Source: Lasioglossum baleicum (taxonomy: Eukaryota > Arthropoda > Insecta > Hymenoptera > Halictidae). Taken from it: a stretch of DNA of 64,000 nt. This document shows, in pieces, positions 24,649 through 37,192 of this stretch. The notes below the pieces were generated by a model, which was not told the DNA's origin, did not search any database, and saw nothing but the letters and a program-made list of their open reading frames with translations. The position numbers and the translations under genes were made by a program. Within the stretch, counting starts at the first letter, position 1; each line of letters starts with the position of its first letter. The stretch covers positions 13,455,579-13,519,578 of the forward strand of contig NC_134935.1 in the NCBI RefSeq assembly GCF_051020765.1, in the 5' to 3' direction.

Positions 24649-26371
24649 ACGCGGGGGAGGGGGATCTATACCCGTGTGCACGTGAGAACGAACGGAAAAC
24701 GCTTGCGGAGTTTCCGTACGTTTCTCCGCCGTCGTATTTCTCCGTCAGACGTCGCGGACCTGACGTCGATTCACGATAACGAGCTCGCCGTCGGATTAGT
24801 CGTAAGCCATTCGACCGTATAACTGATTAAAGTTCGATTCACCTGAGTACGATCGACACCGGCACGACGCGCGCGCGTGTACGCGTCGCGTGTCCGTGTA
24901 AATCCGTCTCGGACTATCCGGGAACTTCCGAATGCACGCCCGTGATTTCGAGCTAGCCGGAGTGTAAAGACATCGTTCCATCGGAGTTACCGCTCCTCGA
25001 ATGCCGAATGGAATAATGAGTTAGCCGGTGCGCCAAGTTTCCGAGAATATTGTCGCCTTGGAATCACCCGCTTGCATTCGCTGACGTGCGGATGCATGCA
25101 GTGTCCGGAAAAATTGTCTGCTACGCGATGGTTACTTAACAGTCGGGGACATAATTACGTGGTATGGCACGAATTGGTTAAAGGGAGTTTTCAGGAATTT
25201 TTTAAAGGAAGACTATTGATCCTTTTGGATTGGAATTTTGCATACATATTCGTTGGGGTTTGAAATAAATGTGTGATTTTTTTCAAGTAAAAATAATCAA
25301 AATTAGATGAGTTACTAACCGGAAAATAATGAAGATGTTTATTAATCTCAATGTGTTATGGTCCGAATCAAAATAAATTAAAAGTCTTTATTATCCATAA
25401 AATGGCGGTGTTTCGAAGTCGAATTACCGGTTTCTTAAATAATTCCCACGTCAAACACGTTTCTCACCCCCAATTCAGGTTTCCGTGTCCACTTTTTAAT
25501 ACGATCAGGTAAAAAAATATGTGTCTGATATTTTCATAAGAAAGTTGTATCGAAACCAACGAACGTAAGATCGACACTTTGGGAAGTGTGAAACTTCCAA
25601 GGGTTCTTGCACCCTTACATCGGGCATCGACCCGGGAGGAGGGTGTACCTTTGAAACATGTAATGGAAGGAAAAGGTTCCATCGATATTGTTTATTTGAC
25701 CGACAGGGAGAACGGGTGCAGGAACGTCACTGACGAACCAGGAACGTGGCCAGAAAAGCGAACCGATGGCTCTGATGCAATCGAGATGCAACACCTCCTG
25801 TCGAACGGCAAACGAGCCGGAGAACACAGGGCCTCGTCACACCTCGGATGAAAATTGGTGGTCACCGTTGATGCGGAACAGAAAAGAGGACCAGAGAACA
25901 CAGGCGTGGTTGAATATCGCAAAAAGAACTGCGAAATCTAAAGTGCCTTGCTCCGGTGCTTTCAAAGGCCAGGCTTGACGAGTCCAGGGGTTGTTTTACA
26001 TGGTAATTCTTTACCGCTCTGCTCCGAGATAACTTCCACCGGGTTAGCTCGGCTGATATCCGACCTGGCCGATGCGCCAGGCTATCATGCAAAATTATGT
26101 TAACGAACGGGATTAATTGTTCGTCGGTATCTCGTGTCCCGGGCATTAGCATTCGTAATTGCGATAGCCCGCACCTGGATAAGTGAAAGAGAGTCCACAA
26201 GTTCATCTTTTTTCGAAGGAACTCTGATAAGTCGAGTCTGTTGGAGCTCGGAAATTGATTTGTGTGGAGTGCATTTGGAGATAGGTGGACATCTGTTGGT
26301 GTGCGGGAGCAACAATTGGTGTTATAAATGAACTATGTACTGAGAGTATGGTCGTAGCGACTCGTTGACTC
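24649..26371. other. Non-coding interval, no gene seen
   Basis: CpG-rich up to about 25150, then an AT-rich block (about 25180-25560), then mixed sequence. Frames reach 114 codons (25862-26206 -). No motif, RNA or repeat boundary was recognised. Confidence 0.5.
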
Positions 26372-26500
26372 TGCATCTTGTAAATTGAACTTGGGTGCGG
26401 TGACAGAAAATAGTAAAACTACACGATATAAGAAACACCACGGACCTGAGAGCTTTTTCTTATATATAAACAGTAAGACTTTAATGTATAAGACTGTTAA
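26372..26500 (+). repeat. Dispersed repeat, copy 1
   Basis: This segment shares with 41141-41260, in the same orientation, the string AACTACACGAT, then TAAGAAAC, then a C/CGGACC/GACCC-GAG region and TTTTTCT, with about four in five bases agreeing over the central 45 bp. Weaker similarity extends upstream (GCAT... AATTGAA... TGACAGAAAA). It is most simply a low-copy interspersed element. I could not see terminal inverted repeats, a poly-A tail or a target duplication, so its class is unknown. Confidence 0.65.
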
Positions 26501-28739
26501 AACATGTAGAATTGAAAATATATTATTCAATGTTTCTTTAGACAGAAAACAAACAGGTACCAATAAAAAATATATTTTCCTCCCACACAGTGGAATAAAA
26601 TAAAATGTATGTCACTTCACAGAAAATTTTCACAACGTCATACAAAATGTGGGAACTCATCATTTCTTCGATCAGAGGTTAAATACTCGCGAACGACAGC
26701 GAACTCGGCTAATTACCAGCGCGCGGAAGAATGTCTGACACGATTCGTTAAATCCGTCACCGGGAGATCGTCGACGTGGTCTAATGGATGTTAAATCTTT
26801 TAACAAAACACTTCCGGGCGTTCCTACGGTCGTACACGAGTTACGGGGACATAAGAGCGTGGGTGTGTAGCCCGGGGGGATGTTACGAACGCGGGGGTTA
26901 ATTCCCCGCGATATTGTTCAGAAGTGCAAAGTTGGTGGTTACTCATCAAGTATGCACCATCCCGCACGGCTGACACCTCATCCACGACGGTGAGAGCGGT
27001 AGATATCGCGCAACCCCATTGGTTTAGACGAGGGATGAACGGGGGTTGAGACGTACCTGGATATTCGACGACGACGTCGGGGAGAGAGAACGACGCGGCG
27101 TTCGATTAGTTCGCCGGCGAGCGAATACAATTCGAAGCTCGTTCGAGACTCGACCGTAAATTAACTTCCAGTCCGTCGGTTGCAATTTTTCTGGGAAGGT
27201 CCGCGAATTGAAAATTCCATCGAACCGGCACGCAGTCGGATATACCCGCCATATATCTTGCCCGTCGCTTTCCGAAGACATCGAGGGGTGGAAACGTGGT
27301 CTGGGAGGCTTGGGGTGCGACACAGGGCTTTCGCATGCGCCCAGGAAGTTGGGCGCGAGGTCTCTGGCTTGACGGAAAATATGGGGATCGAATTGCCAAA
27401 TCTGTGCGAATTTTAAGGTTAGGTTGATGCAAGACGATGCTGCTGCAGAAGGTGTAGACATTTAATTCTGTCGTGTTCTTTGACCCGTTTTTTAATATCT
27501 TAAGGATTATACTCGTATGTATGTATGCATTCTATACTATATGTGAGGGACTTCTACTGGATGCTTTAATTTTTTCAATGCATTTAATCACTAGATCTAC
27601 TTGATGCTAATGTAGTAGCTACCAATTCAACTTCTATGATCTAGAAGCTAAATAGACAATGTTTTGGAACTACTGAATCAAACTGGATCGAATTGAAAAT
27701 TTCCGCTGTCTTCGCTACTTATATGAGAACCACATGATTTTCGAGAAGTAAATGATCAACCATGAACACTTCCGGATTCCCGGAGCGGACGAATGGCGCA
27801 CTTGGTCGCGTAAGACAGAGTCTTGTGTACCTTGTCGCTCGCTACAAATTTCCATGCGCGTCGCCGTTCGATCGGCGTTTTATATCGAGTCTACGACAGG
27901 AATTTGGAGCGTATTTCTCGCGACTACGCCACGGAATTGCGGATCGGAATGGACGCGGGCGTGTATCCTCTATGCGGAACGTTTACGAGCTGGTCGCGCC
28001 TCGTGTGCTGACGCATTTGCACACAATGACGAGACAGAGCTCTCGCTTCCTCGCTCCCTGCCCGAGCAAAACGAAACGAAAACGACCGCGGTGAAGAGAC
28101 AGAGAGAAAGAAAAAGAGAGATACGCGACAACGGATGAAGAGTTACGGGCGGCGGCGTATAGATTTTCCGATTCTTTCGTTCGCGATACAGTTATCCTTC
28201 TCCGGGAAGGGGTGCACCGATTGCATCGAGGATTATCTTTTGGACGTTGCCTGCCGACATAATGGAAGCCTGGCCGATATCGATGCGACGATACGTGTCT
28301 GGGAAGGCTTTCGCGAGAGATTCGAGCTTCGAGCCCTGGGTTCACCGGGCGAAGGCGGCGAAAATATTCCCCGGGCGAAATCCGACGGAATCGGGAGGAG
28401 AGCCCCACCGGATCCTCGCGTTCGATATCCGCCGAGGCTCGAGACTTTAATACAGTTTCGACGGGTGTCTTCTCGCCCCGGCTACGGGAGAACGGATCCT
28501 AAAACGCGCTCATTCGAAAATTACGATTTCCATTCGCGTTTTTCTACCATGCCCGCCGTAGACGGCATTTCTCTCTCCGGAATTCCAGCGCGGAGAGATC
28601 GCGGTATTACGGACGGCCCGTAGAAGAGGAATGGCCGGCGATCAGAATAAAATCCCGAACCCTTCGGAATTCCATCCTGAGGATTCGGCGCGCAGACTTA
28701 AGGGCGAAAGCCGGGGGCGGATAGAAAATGACTGGCAAC
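26501..28739. other. Non-coding interval, no gene seen
   Basis: AT-rich to about 26640, GC-rich to 27420, AT-rich at 27460-27760, then GC-rich with frames to 162 codons (28135-28623 +) that overlap a 141-codon minus-strand frame. A purine tract lies at 28096-28122. No motif recognised. Confidence 0.5.
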
Positions 28740-28960
28740 TTCAGCCTATTTTTTAAAAATGTTATTCGACACTTTAAGGGGGTTGATCACCTTGACTATC
28801 TAAAAATGATGTATTCGAGAATTTTTTAAAGGAGAATTAATAAGTGATTTAAAATGTAGTACATCATTTTTAAGAAATTCCATAATTTCTACCCAAAAAG
28901 TCTACTTTTCAGAAATCACCCGAAACTGCAAAACCATCAGGTGAATTCAAGAGTTGGTAG
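28740..28960. repeat. AT-rich segment, possible decayed element
   Basis: This AT-rich island is sharply bounded by GC-rich DNA. It carries TAAAAATGATGTA at its left and TACATCATTTTTA at its right (28800-28813 and 28859-28872) as a short inverted repeat. The GGTTGATCACCTT near 28780 is loosely mirrored by AGGTGAATTCAA at 28940. Part of it (28846-28897) resembles 35561-35604. This suggests a small palindromic transposon relic, but the pairing is partial. Confidence 0.35.
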
Positions 28961-30135
28961 GAAGCAAAAATCAGGGAACGGGAAAGAAGTCCCGGTGTCA
29001 TCGTCTCGAATGATCGTTCGAGGAATTAAGAGAGGTCAGACGAAGGATGAAAGTCTCCGGATGCCTAGGTGGCAAGGGGCGAGTCGCTGAGGGCGCGGGT
29101 GTAGAGCGTGCCTCGAATCGCTTATGATATTGTTCCTCCTACCCCAAACTTCTGCCTCGTTTCTTCGTTCTCCTTTCTCTGTCCCAGGCCCGGGACTCTG
29201 ACGTTCTCCTATCGGCAGGTCGATAGGATTATCTCATATAACCCTGCCGCCTTTTTTTCTTCCCTCATCCCGAATAATCAATGTCGCCTGCAGGCGGGAC
29301 CTCGTTCGCTTGGGTGACGTTCCCGACTACACGCGCGAAGATAATCTTTATTGATTGCAGCCCGGTATGTACAGCCACGTGGGGGACCTCGAATCAAATG
29401 CTCGATTAACCCTCGTTCGAGCTCCTTGACTTTAATTCGCGATTTTTGGACCCTGGTGGACGAGAAACTGAGGTAAACAGTTTTATTACGTAACCAGTTC
29501 TCTGTACTAAATCGACCTCGAAAAGGCTAGAAAAGCTGCTCTGAAAGGAGAAAAATGATAGTTTGTAAACTTGACGCGCCCCTCGACCTTGAGGGGTCAA
29601 CGCGAAAAGTTCGAGGCAAGAAAATTCAGATCAGCCGCGGCGAAAAAAATGCGTATCATTTGCAGAAAACCGGGGTGAATCGAACAGCCCATACTGCTTT
29701 ATAAATAATTCCTGCTGCTTCCCGTGTATCAGCCTTCTCTCCATCTTGGCCACCCCCTGAGGGGGTGAGAGCCACCCCTCGCGAACCCAGCGCAAGGGTG
29801 ACGCGGAAGTTTTCGAGGAGCATGACTTATGTACACGGTGATTTTCGAAGTCGACGGAAGGGCGGAGAGAAGAAGACGATAAGGGTGAGAAGCTGACGGC
29901 GCTAAAGTTTATACGCGACGATGCTGCATAAAGTCTCGTTTCCGGCGCCGACGCCATCGACGAGGACTTAATGCGCGTCGATTAAGAGTTCCCGAACGAG
30001 CGAACGCCTATACCGTCGTTAAAGAGACGAACCAGACTGCCGGGGAACGCGATCGTTTTACGAGAACGATCCCCGAAGCTCGAAACTTCGCGATATTTAG
30101 CTCGCGGGTCTGCCAGGACCCGTTTGCACAGGGTA
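28961..30135. other. Non-coding interval with two GC-rich hairpins
   Basis: A 17-bp palindrome lies at 29751-29767 (arms CACCCCCT/AGGGGGTG). A hairpin with arms CCCCTC/GAGGGG lies at 29579-29596, in a wider TTGA/TCAA frame. Frames reach 108 codons (29631-29957 -) with no motif. No gene seen. Confidence 0.5.
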
Positions 30136-30285
30136 TCTTGCAGAATTTCTTGTTGGTGATGCTTCCCGGGATTCTACGGTGTTCTAGCTTTCCATAAAAG
30201 TCAGGTTTAGCTGAAAATTACGGAATTTCTTGTCGGCAATGTTTCCAGGGATTCTATGGACTACTAGCTTCCGCAAGCATTATAC
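30136..30285. repeat. Two-copy diverged tandem duplication, 80-bp period
   Basis: GAATTTCTTGT, then GG..ATG.TTCC, then GGGATTCTA, then CTAGCTT appear in the same order starting at 30143 and again at 30223. This gives an 80-bp offset with roughly one in five bases changed over about 50 bp. The tail of each unit is more diverged. It is a local tandem duplication, not a known element. Confidence 0.75.
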
Positions 30286-30477
30286 TCGGCTTCCAGTTTG
30301 ATTTTGGAGTCCTTCATCAAGTTGAACGAATAACAAAATCATTTTGACCCGATGTGACTGCAATAATCCGCATACACATGTAATTGTCTGTTTTCTTTCA
30401 TATGTTCTTTTATCAAAATCGTAGTAAAGGATTTTGAAGAATAAAAACAATAATAAATAAAAATAAAAGAATAAAAT
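30286..30477. other. AT-rich spacer before the 25-bp array
   Basis: Mixed then A-rich sequence. The last 50 bases are A/T-only runs that grade into the tandem array that follows. Nothing else is seen. Confidence 0.5.
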
Positions 30478-30907
30478 ACAAATTCATTGTACAAGAGCAA
30501 AATAAATATTCACCGTGGAGGAAAAAATAAATATTCACTGTGGAAGAACAACTGACAATCCGTTGTAGAAAAACGAAATAAAAATTCATGATACAAAAAC
30601 AAAATTTCATCGTGGAAGAAACATAAAAATTCATTGTGAAGGAACAAAACGAGAATTAGAGGTGAAAGAACGTAATGAAAAATATCGTCGTAGAAGATCG
30701 ATAAAAATTCATTGTAGAAGTGTAAAATAAATATTCAATATGAAAATCCTTCGCGGAAAAAGGAAATAAAAATTCATTGCGACAGAAAAAAATAAGGATT
30801 CATCGTAGGAAAAAATAAAAATTCGTTGCGGAAGAGCATAAGAAAAATGTGTTGTGATAGGAGAAAATAAAAGTTCGTTACAAAAAAAAAGCAAAAATTC
30901 GTATTGG
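30478..30907. repeat. Degenerate minisatellite, about 25-bp units, roughly 17 copies
   Basis: A unit close to AATAAAAATTCATTGTAGAA plus a few purines recurs with a spacing near 25 bp. The ATTCA/ATTCG core appears at about 30483, 30508, 30533, 30584, 30630, 30708, 30733, 30773, 30799, 30821 and 30897, with decayed units between. The plus strand is purine-rich, so minus-strand frames read as Phe/Tyr/Leu-rich runs such as MNFYF, which are shadows of the repeat. The period is not a multiple of three. The divergence between units indicates an old array. Confidence 0.8.
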
Positions 30908-32150
30908 TAAATACGAAACCAGCGCGATGTTAATTGCAATTAATACGCCCGTTTCGTAGCATTCCGAGCGCGATAGGGATGCGCGATCCGGTAATCACAG
31001 TAATGAATCTTGACTCCGTAGTTGCTATTTCCTTAATTAAATTGGCCCGATTTCGAGGGATTTTTTCTGGCTGTTGGTTTGCTAGTCAACAACACGTTGA
31101 ACCATCTTTATTGTGTAAATTCTCGTCCAGAGGTCGTTTCTCAGCGTGATATTACACAGAACGCTCGACAACATTTCCATTCGCGAGCAAATTGGAGAGT
31201 TCCTTTGTTAACCGAATCTCCTCGCGAGAACTCGCAGTCGAAACGTTTGAATTGCAACTCAAAATTAAGACGTTCGCGTAACTTCCCGAATTCCACGGGG
31301 TCTCGATACGACAGATAAGATTTAGTAAACCATTTCGCCCCGGAGGACGATGTATATGTCGCGTGTTTCGCGAAGAGGAAGCGGAGCGCGTTTTGATCGT
31401 GCAAATCAACACGGTCGCGGAGAGCTCGGGGAATGAAATGCGTCCGTCGTTGACGAACTTCGAGGAATGTCTCGTTAATGCATCCCACTGACTGTAATAT
31501 GAACGCGGCTCTCAAATATTTGCCGCATATAATTTTCATTAAAACACGATGATGGGAGCGAGAGTAAACGCAGCCGAACATCGTTTTCAGAGATAGTCGC
31601 GGCAAGCTTTGCGATGCAATGTTCCTGGAAATATTCTCGACTCTTTAGCCCCTAAAATTCAGAGGATACGCGGGTTTAGACCGTGGACTTTTTAATTGAC
31701 GATTTAATGATTCCGGCCTACCAAAATGATAGCGCGCCGTTTGTAGCTCTAGTTGTAGCTCCTGGATGCTTGGAACCAGTAATGAGGAGCTGGGATGTTT
31801 TATTAAAAAGTGGAGTTGTGAACTTTATGTTCAATTAGTTGATTGTAACTTGGTTGCACTGTAATTAGTGTCAAGGACAGTGTAATGATTTAAGTGTCAA
31901 GCTCTTACCCTCTTGCAAGTTTGAGCGAATTTCTCCGAATAGATCAGTGAAAAAAATGGATAAAAAAATAATTGTATCCCAGATCTCTGTCTAACACATC
32001 ATGTACGTGTTAGAACAGAATTTCAAAGGCCAGATCAGGAGAAAAACAATATAGACTCGCAAGTTTCGCAATGGATGCGTCCTTAAGTCGTCGCAAAAAG
32101 CGCAGAGAGAACGTCCAGGGGATCTCAGGGAGTTACAATACGTTAAAGCT
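30908..32150. other. Non-coding interval, no gene seen
   Basis: A perfect 14-bp palindrome TTAATTGCAATTAA lies at 30930-30943, right after the minisatellite. The frame at 31141-31605 (minus, 154 codons) is open but has no motif and overlaps others. The AT-rich block at 31620-32060 holds a hairpin with arms TCTAACAC/GTGTTAGA at 31990-32014. Confidence 0.5.
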
Positions 32151-34102
32151 GAAAGTTAGACGACGTAGTCGGTGCCTTGTAAGAAGATGCAAGCGTCGAG
32201 GGCGAGGGTGGAAGGCGATAATAGTGTCGGAACGACTTGGAGAAGGGTTCCGAGCGTCTCGGGTTCAAAGCTGCGAACGACCAACATGCATGAGCGGCCG
32301 AAGAATCCTGGGAGAGCGAGAAAAAGAGTTGGGGGCAGGATCGGTCGGAAGAGCCGGAACCCGCTATCTATCGGGATACGGTAGTCAATCGATATTCTAG
32401 CCGTCGGTCCGCACGCCCAGGCGAAGATGGAGTAGGTACACGTAGGTATGCCACCTTCCGTGGCCTCAGTCTCCATTCTCCAACCTTTTTCCGCCGACCT
32501 GGCCACCCTGCACACGCCAGCTGTCTTCACGGCAACCGGACGTGCCCCATGTTCCCGCGTAATATCGGCTCCGAGTCGATAAGAGCAACGCGCGAAACTC
32601 TTTTTTCCCTGGACAGCTCTCGCCGGCGAAATTAAACATTTTCACGATACGCGATTGCTCGCTAGCCTGACACGGGAGAACTTGGTCGAGGGAACTGGTA
32701 ATTAATTTTTTGGCAGTTCCTTTAATGCCCTCGAGCAGAGAGACTCTTAGAAATTGAAGAAGTTAGAAATGGTAAATTCTTTGTACAAGTGCCTCTTTAT
32801 TTACCTTATTGTTAGTCAAAGTGTAAGGTAAAAATTTTTTCCACGTCATAGAAATTTGCAAAATAATTTTAGTTCCCTTGTATTTTATAAATTTACACAA
32901 GCCGTAAATCCACTAGGATTCTCAATTTACTATAACAATTTGCTGATAATATGTTTTTAAATTATGAATGCACAAATCACGTGTCAGAACAAGTTACCCG
33001 ACTCCAAGTTCCACGCCAATAGGAAACGATGTTCTGTTCAATAGCGTCTCGCGCGACGTTAACAAGGGAAAACTGGATTCGACGAGCGATGTCTGCTCGA
33101 GCGAAGAGGCAAGCGATACACTGCTGGCTAAGAATTCAAGCGAGCTGACACCCTCGACGACGAGAGAGTTAATTACCGCGTGTGTTCGAACCAGCCGGTG
33201 ATTAATCGTCCCGTTAATTACCCCCGGTTAACTCGCTGCGTTATTCGTTCCACGGGTTCATACAATGTCGCTCGAATATGGTTACTTTGCCACAGCTGCG
33301 CGGACAGGGTCTTCGACGAGAGAGAAATGTACTGCTGATTTTAATGCAGGCTCTCGGCTGTTGCATGAAAAATCTCTGTGCAATTTGTATGCGAGACTGT
33401 GCCGAGATATTACGGTATAAAGCAACAATTCCATTTCTAAGGTAATGGGAAATTTTTCAATTTAATGCAACTCTTCTCCGTTAAGGGATGTTTGTTGCAG
33501 CCTCGTTGTGGAGTATGTTAATCGTTCTTTATGAGAGAGAATTGTCTATTGGTGAAAAATATTTAGTTTTAATTTTTGTCGCTAATTTTGTCATTTTAAA
33601 ATTTATCCGTGCCATTGTGAAGGGTATTATATGAATTTTAATGCAACACAATAATTAAGCTGCAGATTTGTATGCAGAATAGAAATAGTCTGCATTAGTT
33701 GTACGATGTAGGAGACGAACAAAAAATTCTTTCTGCCTTGAATGATTTCCAAGAATGACATTTTTGTGGTTACAAATGCTGATTCACCATCTCAACAAAT
33801 ATGTTATCCCCACAGTACAGCCACTGGCTTCCTAAAGCCCACGTAACAGCATTGTAATCCAGATTTCGGTCGACAGGAGGGCCCAGAAATTATTAACATC
33901 ATTTTCCCCGGTTCCGGTTCAACTCGGCAAATCGGACACGGGTAACAACGTGGTGTGGTTCGCAAAAGAAGAGCGCAGATATCAGAGGTTCTTTCCCGCG
34001 AGCTCAGGAGTCCCCATTCCGAGGTAGCTCGCCGAACAAAGTAAGAACGGTAGCAAACTGTTTTATGCTTCGCGCACAGAATCCCGGTGCTTTGAAGCCG
34101 AG

Positions 34103-34105
<3 letters not shown>
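32151..34105. other. Non-coding interval, no gene seen
   Basis: GC-rich to about 32700, with a 124-codon minus-strand frame (32156-32530) overlapped by plus-strand frames. AT-rich at 32700-32980 and 33400-33800. A 113-codon minus-strand frame at 33804-34145 runs into the GA microsatellite. No domain, RNA gene or element was recognised. Confidence 0.5.

Positions 34106-34137
<32 letters not shown>
34106..34137. repeat. (GA)n microsatellite
   Basis: Pure GA/AG run of about 16 units on the plus strand, the cleanest in the window. Confidence 0.9.
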
Positions 34138-34139
<2 letters not shown>

Positions 34140-37098
34140 GCTCACCTAGGGGAGTACTCTTAAAGATCGGGGTTTATGTCGTCGCGGTTACCAGCCCCTC
34201 TGGCTCTTCGTGTCTCTCGTCCAGAGCTCGTTCGGCCTCGTCCTCGCGCTCTCGAGTATCGTCTTAAACATCGAACCGTATCGCCGGTATAATCCAGCAA
34301 GACAAAGGGATCGAGCATCCGTACTCCCGCGAGAGACCAGACCCGCCTGTGCCTTGAAGCAGAGGAGAGAAAAGTGGGCGAGAAAGAGGGCAGGTTTGAA
34401 AAAGAGGACGAGAGAGGGTAGCAAAAGAAGAGGAAGGGTAGCAAGGTGGTTGTAGCCGCCGCCACCGCCGCTGTTCCACGCGGATAGGGGAGAGTCTTTC
34501 CCCGTGGGTCGTCCGCGAAGTGGGAGTCCTCATAAAACCTGGAAGCATGTGATTTCCCCCAGGAGGGGTAGACTCCGAATGCCGTCTTGTTCTTTCTCCC
34601 TTATTCTTCTACACACCCCGCCTCCGTTGCCTTCCCCCATATCGGTTTTCTTCCTCTTTTCTGGCACACACGCCGCGCCGTGGCTCGCTTCACGGCTCCC
34701 TCGAATAAGCATCCTCGGGACAAAAACACCCGCGGAAAACCCGCCCGCTATTTGCCCGGGGAAAATCTCTTTCTTGCCGACAAAGTCGAACTTTCTCATT
34801 TGGCTCCCTTGTCCGACCCCGACGCGGAACAAGATCGGGAAATTTAAATATTTTTCGAGGGAGAGACACGCCATCGCGCCTCGCCCCGACGCGACGTCTG
34901 ATTTCCTTTTAAGACCAAGTCCTTAAGATATTCGCCGGGAGTAACTTCCCATTCAACCGAACCGGCGGATTCCGTGGCTTCCGGCTTCGTTGCCGTTGTT
35001 CGTTCACAAGAGAGCGAATCACGGCTGCGAGCTGCGTGGAGCTGATCAAATATTGGGTGTGTAAATTTGATTCCCATTTTCGGTAATCGATAGCGTATCC
35101 GGGACGAGAGAGATATTCAAGTGTTCGTTATTAAAACTCTGCGACACTCTCCAACGTGAAACTTTCTCGAATTTTATATGTTGGTTTACGAATCTGATGT
35201 ACAATAGTGGATTTTGTATCTTTTCATTCGTTTTTATATTCTCTCTTCTTTAAAGAGTTGAAGACAGCGAGTGGAAAGTTAACAGACAGGTTATACTTCT
35301 CTTTTGCACGTTAACAGAAAGTTCGGAAAATAAAGGATATTGCATGGGAAGTTTTACCACAACCTCTTTTATATTTCAGAGACTTGTTTCCTTGCGACTG
35401 TCACTTGTTTTTCTGTGTCAAACTTTCTTGCAAAGAAACGCTTTGAAAATGGCGCTGTGCTAAACATGGCAGTTTATCTTGTGCAAGCGAGAACCGAAGA
35501 TTTTTATACTGACTTGGAATGTCTAGGCTTATATATTGTTGCAGAGTTATCAGAACAAGTGATTTTTAAAGTACATTTTTAAGAAATTCAGTAATTTTTG
35601 ATTTGTAATTTATGGAAGAGTTGTGTAGACGCATTTAATCTTGTAAATTTTTCGAGGTAGGCACCGCATATCGTAAATTGTGAACTCCAGCGGAAAAAAT
35701 CGAGAGTACAGAATTGATGTAAAAGGAACGTTTCTCTCTCGTTTTTTTCATTGCAACGGAAGTTAAGAGGAAATCTAGGTTAAAGTGTTCCAGTCGAATA
35801 AGAGAGTTTTATGACAAACGTATTTCGACCGAAGTGCTTATTCGTAAAGCGATCGTTCGGCAAGTTTGCTTCGACGATAATAAAACGCTCGCGAGTCTAA
35901 TCGTTTCCCTCGGTGAACGACCCTTAGGGTTTCATTGGGTTTGAACGGGAGTACTTTGATGCTGCACTGATCTTCGTTTTAAGTTTCAAGTTGTCATGGG
36001 TAGGTACTGTTGAATTCAGCCTTTCGCGGTTGAAGACTCTTTAGTTGTAGGGTGCTATCAACTGGAAGAGTACTTGCACAGAGATTGATGAGACTTTTCA
36101 TACTTGCTTAATCTTAATCAATCTATGTGTAATACAAATACACTTTCGTGATTAAAAATATTCTAATAATGAAGCGATTTAGGAGCGAGTCGACCTTCGA
36201 ATAACCTTGAAGATGCCTAACAAATAAAAATTAAATAAGACACTTGCATTTCCGCTTGAATCTGCGAATAAATTAATATCTCATGCTAATCTAGATGCAG
36301 AGCAGCGGCCCGATTCGATCGTTCGGCAGTCGGTAGTGTGACCCGGGATCGGGAAAAGTGAGAAATGATTCCCGACGCAGACGTCGCGTGAACGACGAAC
36401 GTCGAGAGCGGATACGGGGGCTGAAAAGGAGCTTGCGAAAATAAAACAAAAAACTGAGCACCCTGCTAGGAAAAATGGAGTCGCGGTAGAACGATGGGGG
36501 CAGTAGGGGGGTGAGTGGAGGTGGGCCAAAGCCCGCTCGCAACGATTCAACACCGTGAAATGCTCGCGGGAACCCGAAGCGCCGCGATGTTTGCAATTAA
36601 AGCCGATTAAGCGCTCCCTCTTTTCTACTCAATTCCCCGAATAGTCTCCCTTAAAAGGCGCGGGAGGTTTCGCGCGTTATCCGCCACGCCATAGCAGCAT
36701 CGTTGCCGTTGCACCGCCGCACCGTTGCCACGCCGTCGCTGCCAGCATCGACAGCGGCAGAGCTACAACCGCCCCCGCGTGTTCACCCCAACGGTCCCTT
36801 TCAGGCCGACAGACCGACACGTATTCCGAAATGGATGCAAATTTACTGTTGCGTACCTCTTGCTCTCCCGAGGGCGAAAGCTTTACGCTTTAACGATCCT
36901 TCTACCAGCCGCCACCCCCACCTTCAGCGCACCTGCGGAACGCATTAATTGTCCGTTGGTTTCGAGTCCGCAGGATTTTCGTCTCGCATTAAATGTAAAT
37001 CGGATTCGCAACTAACCGCCGCAAATTACTTTCCTCGACCCGGTCTCTGATGTGCTTAAACTGAAACGTTTATCTTTATGTAAATAACCCTCCTCTCT
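34138..37098. other. Non-coding interval, GC-rich then AT-rich, no gene seen
   Basis: A purine tract at about 34366-34445 precedes C-rich DNA (34600-34900) with frames to 140 codons (34504-34926 +) that overlap a 114-codon minus-strand frame. AT-rich sequence follows at 35060-35880 and 36060-36290. Within it, 35561-35604 resembles part of the 28.8-kb island (AGTACAT, then TTTTTAAGAAATTC, then TAATTT). GC-rich DNA resumes from 36300. No gene recognised. Confidence 0.5.
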
Positions 37099-37192
37099 TT
37101 CCCTCTTTCTCTCTCTCTTCTCGCTCACTCTCTTCGCCTCTGTATCCTTTATCCACCTCACTCTCTCTTTCTTGCTCGCTCTGTTCCTTCGT
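37099..37192. repeat. TC-rich polypyrimidine tract
   Basis: About 95 bases dominated by CT and CTT units with short interruptions, on the plus strand. Probably a decayed TC microsatellite. Confidence 0.7.

Noticed and set aside
25427..25440. CGGTTTCTTAAAT as a third copy of the 26.4/41.1-kb dispersed repeat
   Set aside because: The match stops after 13 bases on both sides. It could easily be coincidence.
30413..30939. Minus-strand frames rich in Phe/Tyr (MNFYF repeats) that look like membrane proteins
   Set aside because: They are translations of the 25-bp purine-rich tandem array. The period is not a multiple of three and the frame breaks.
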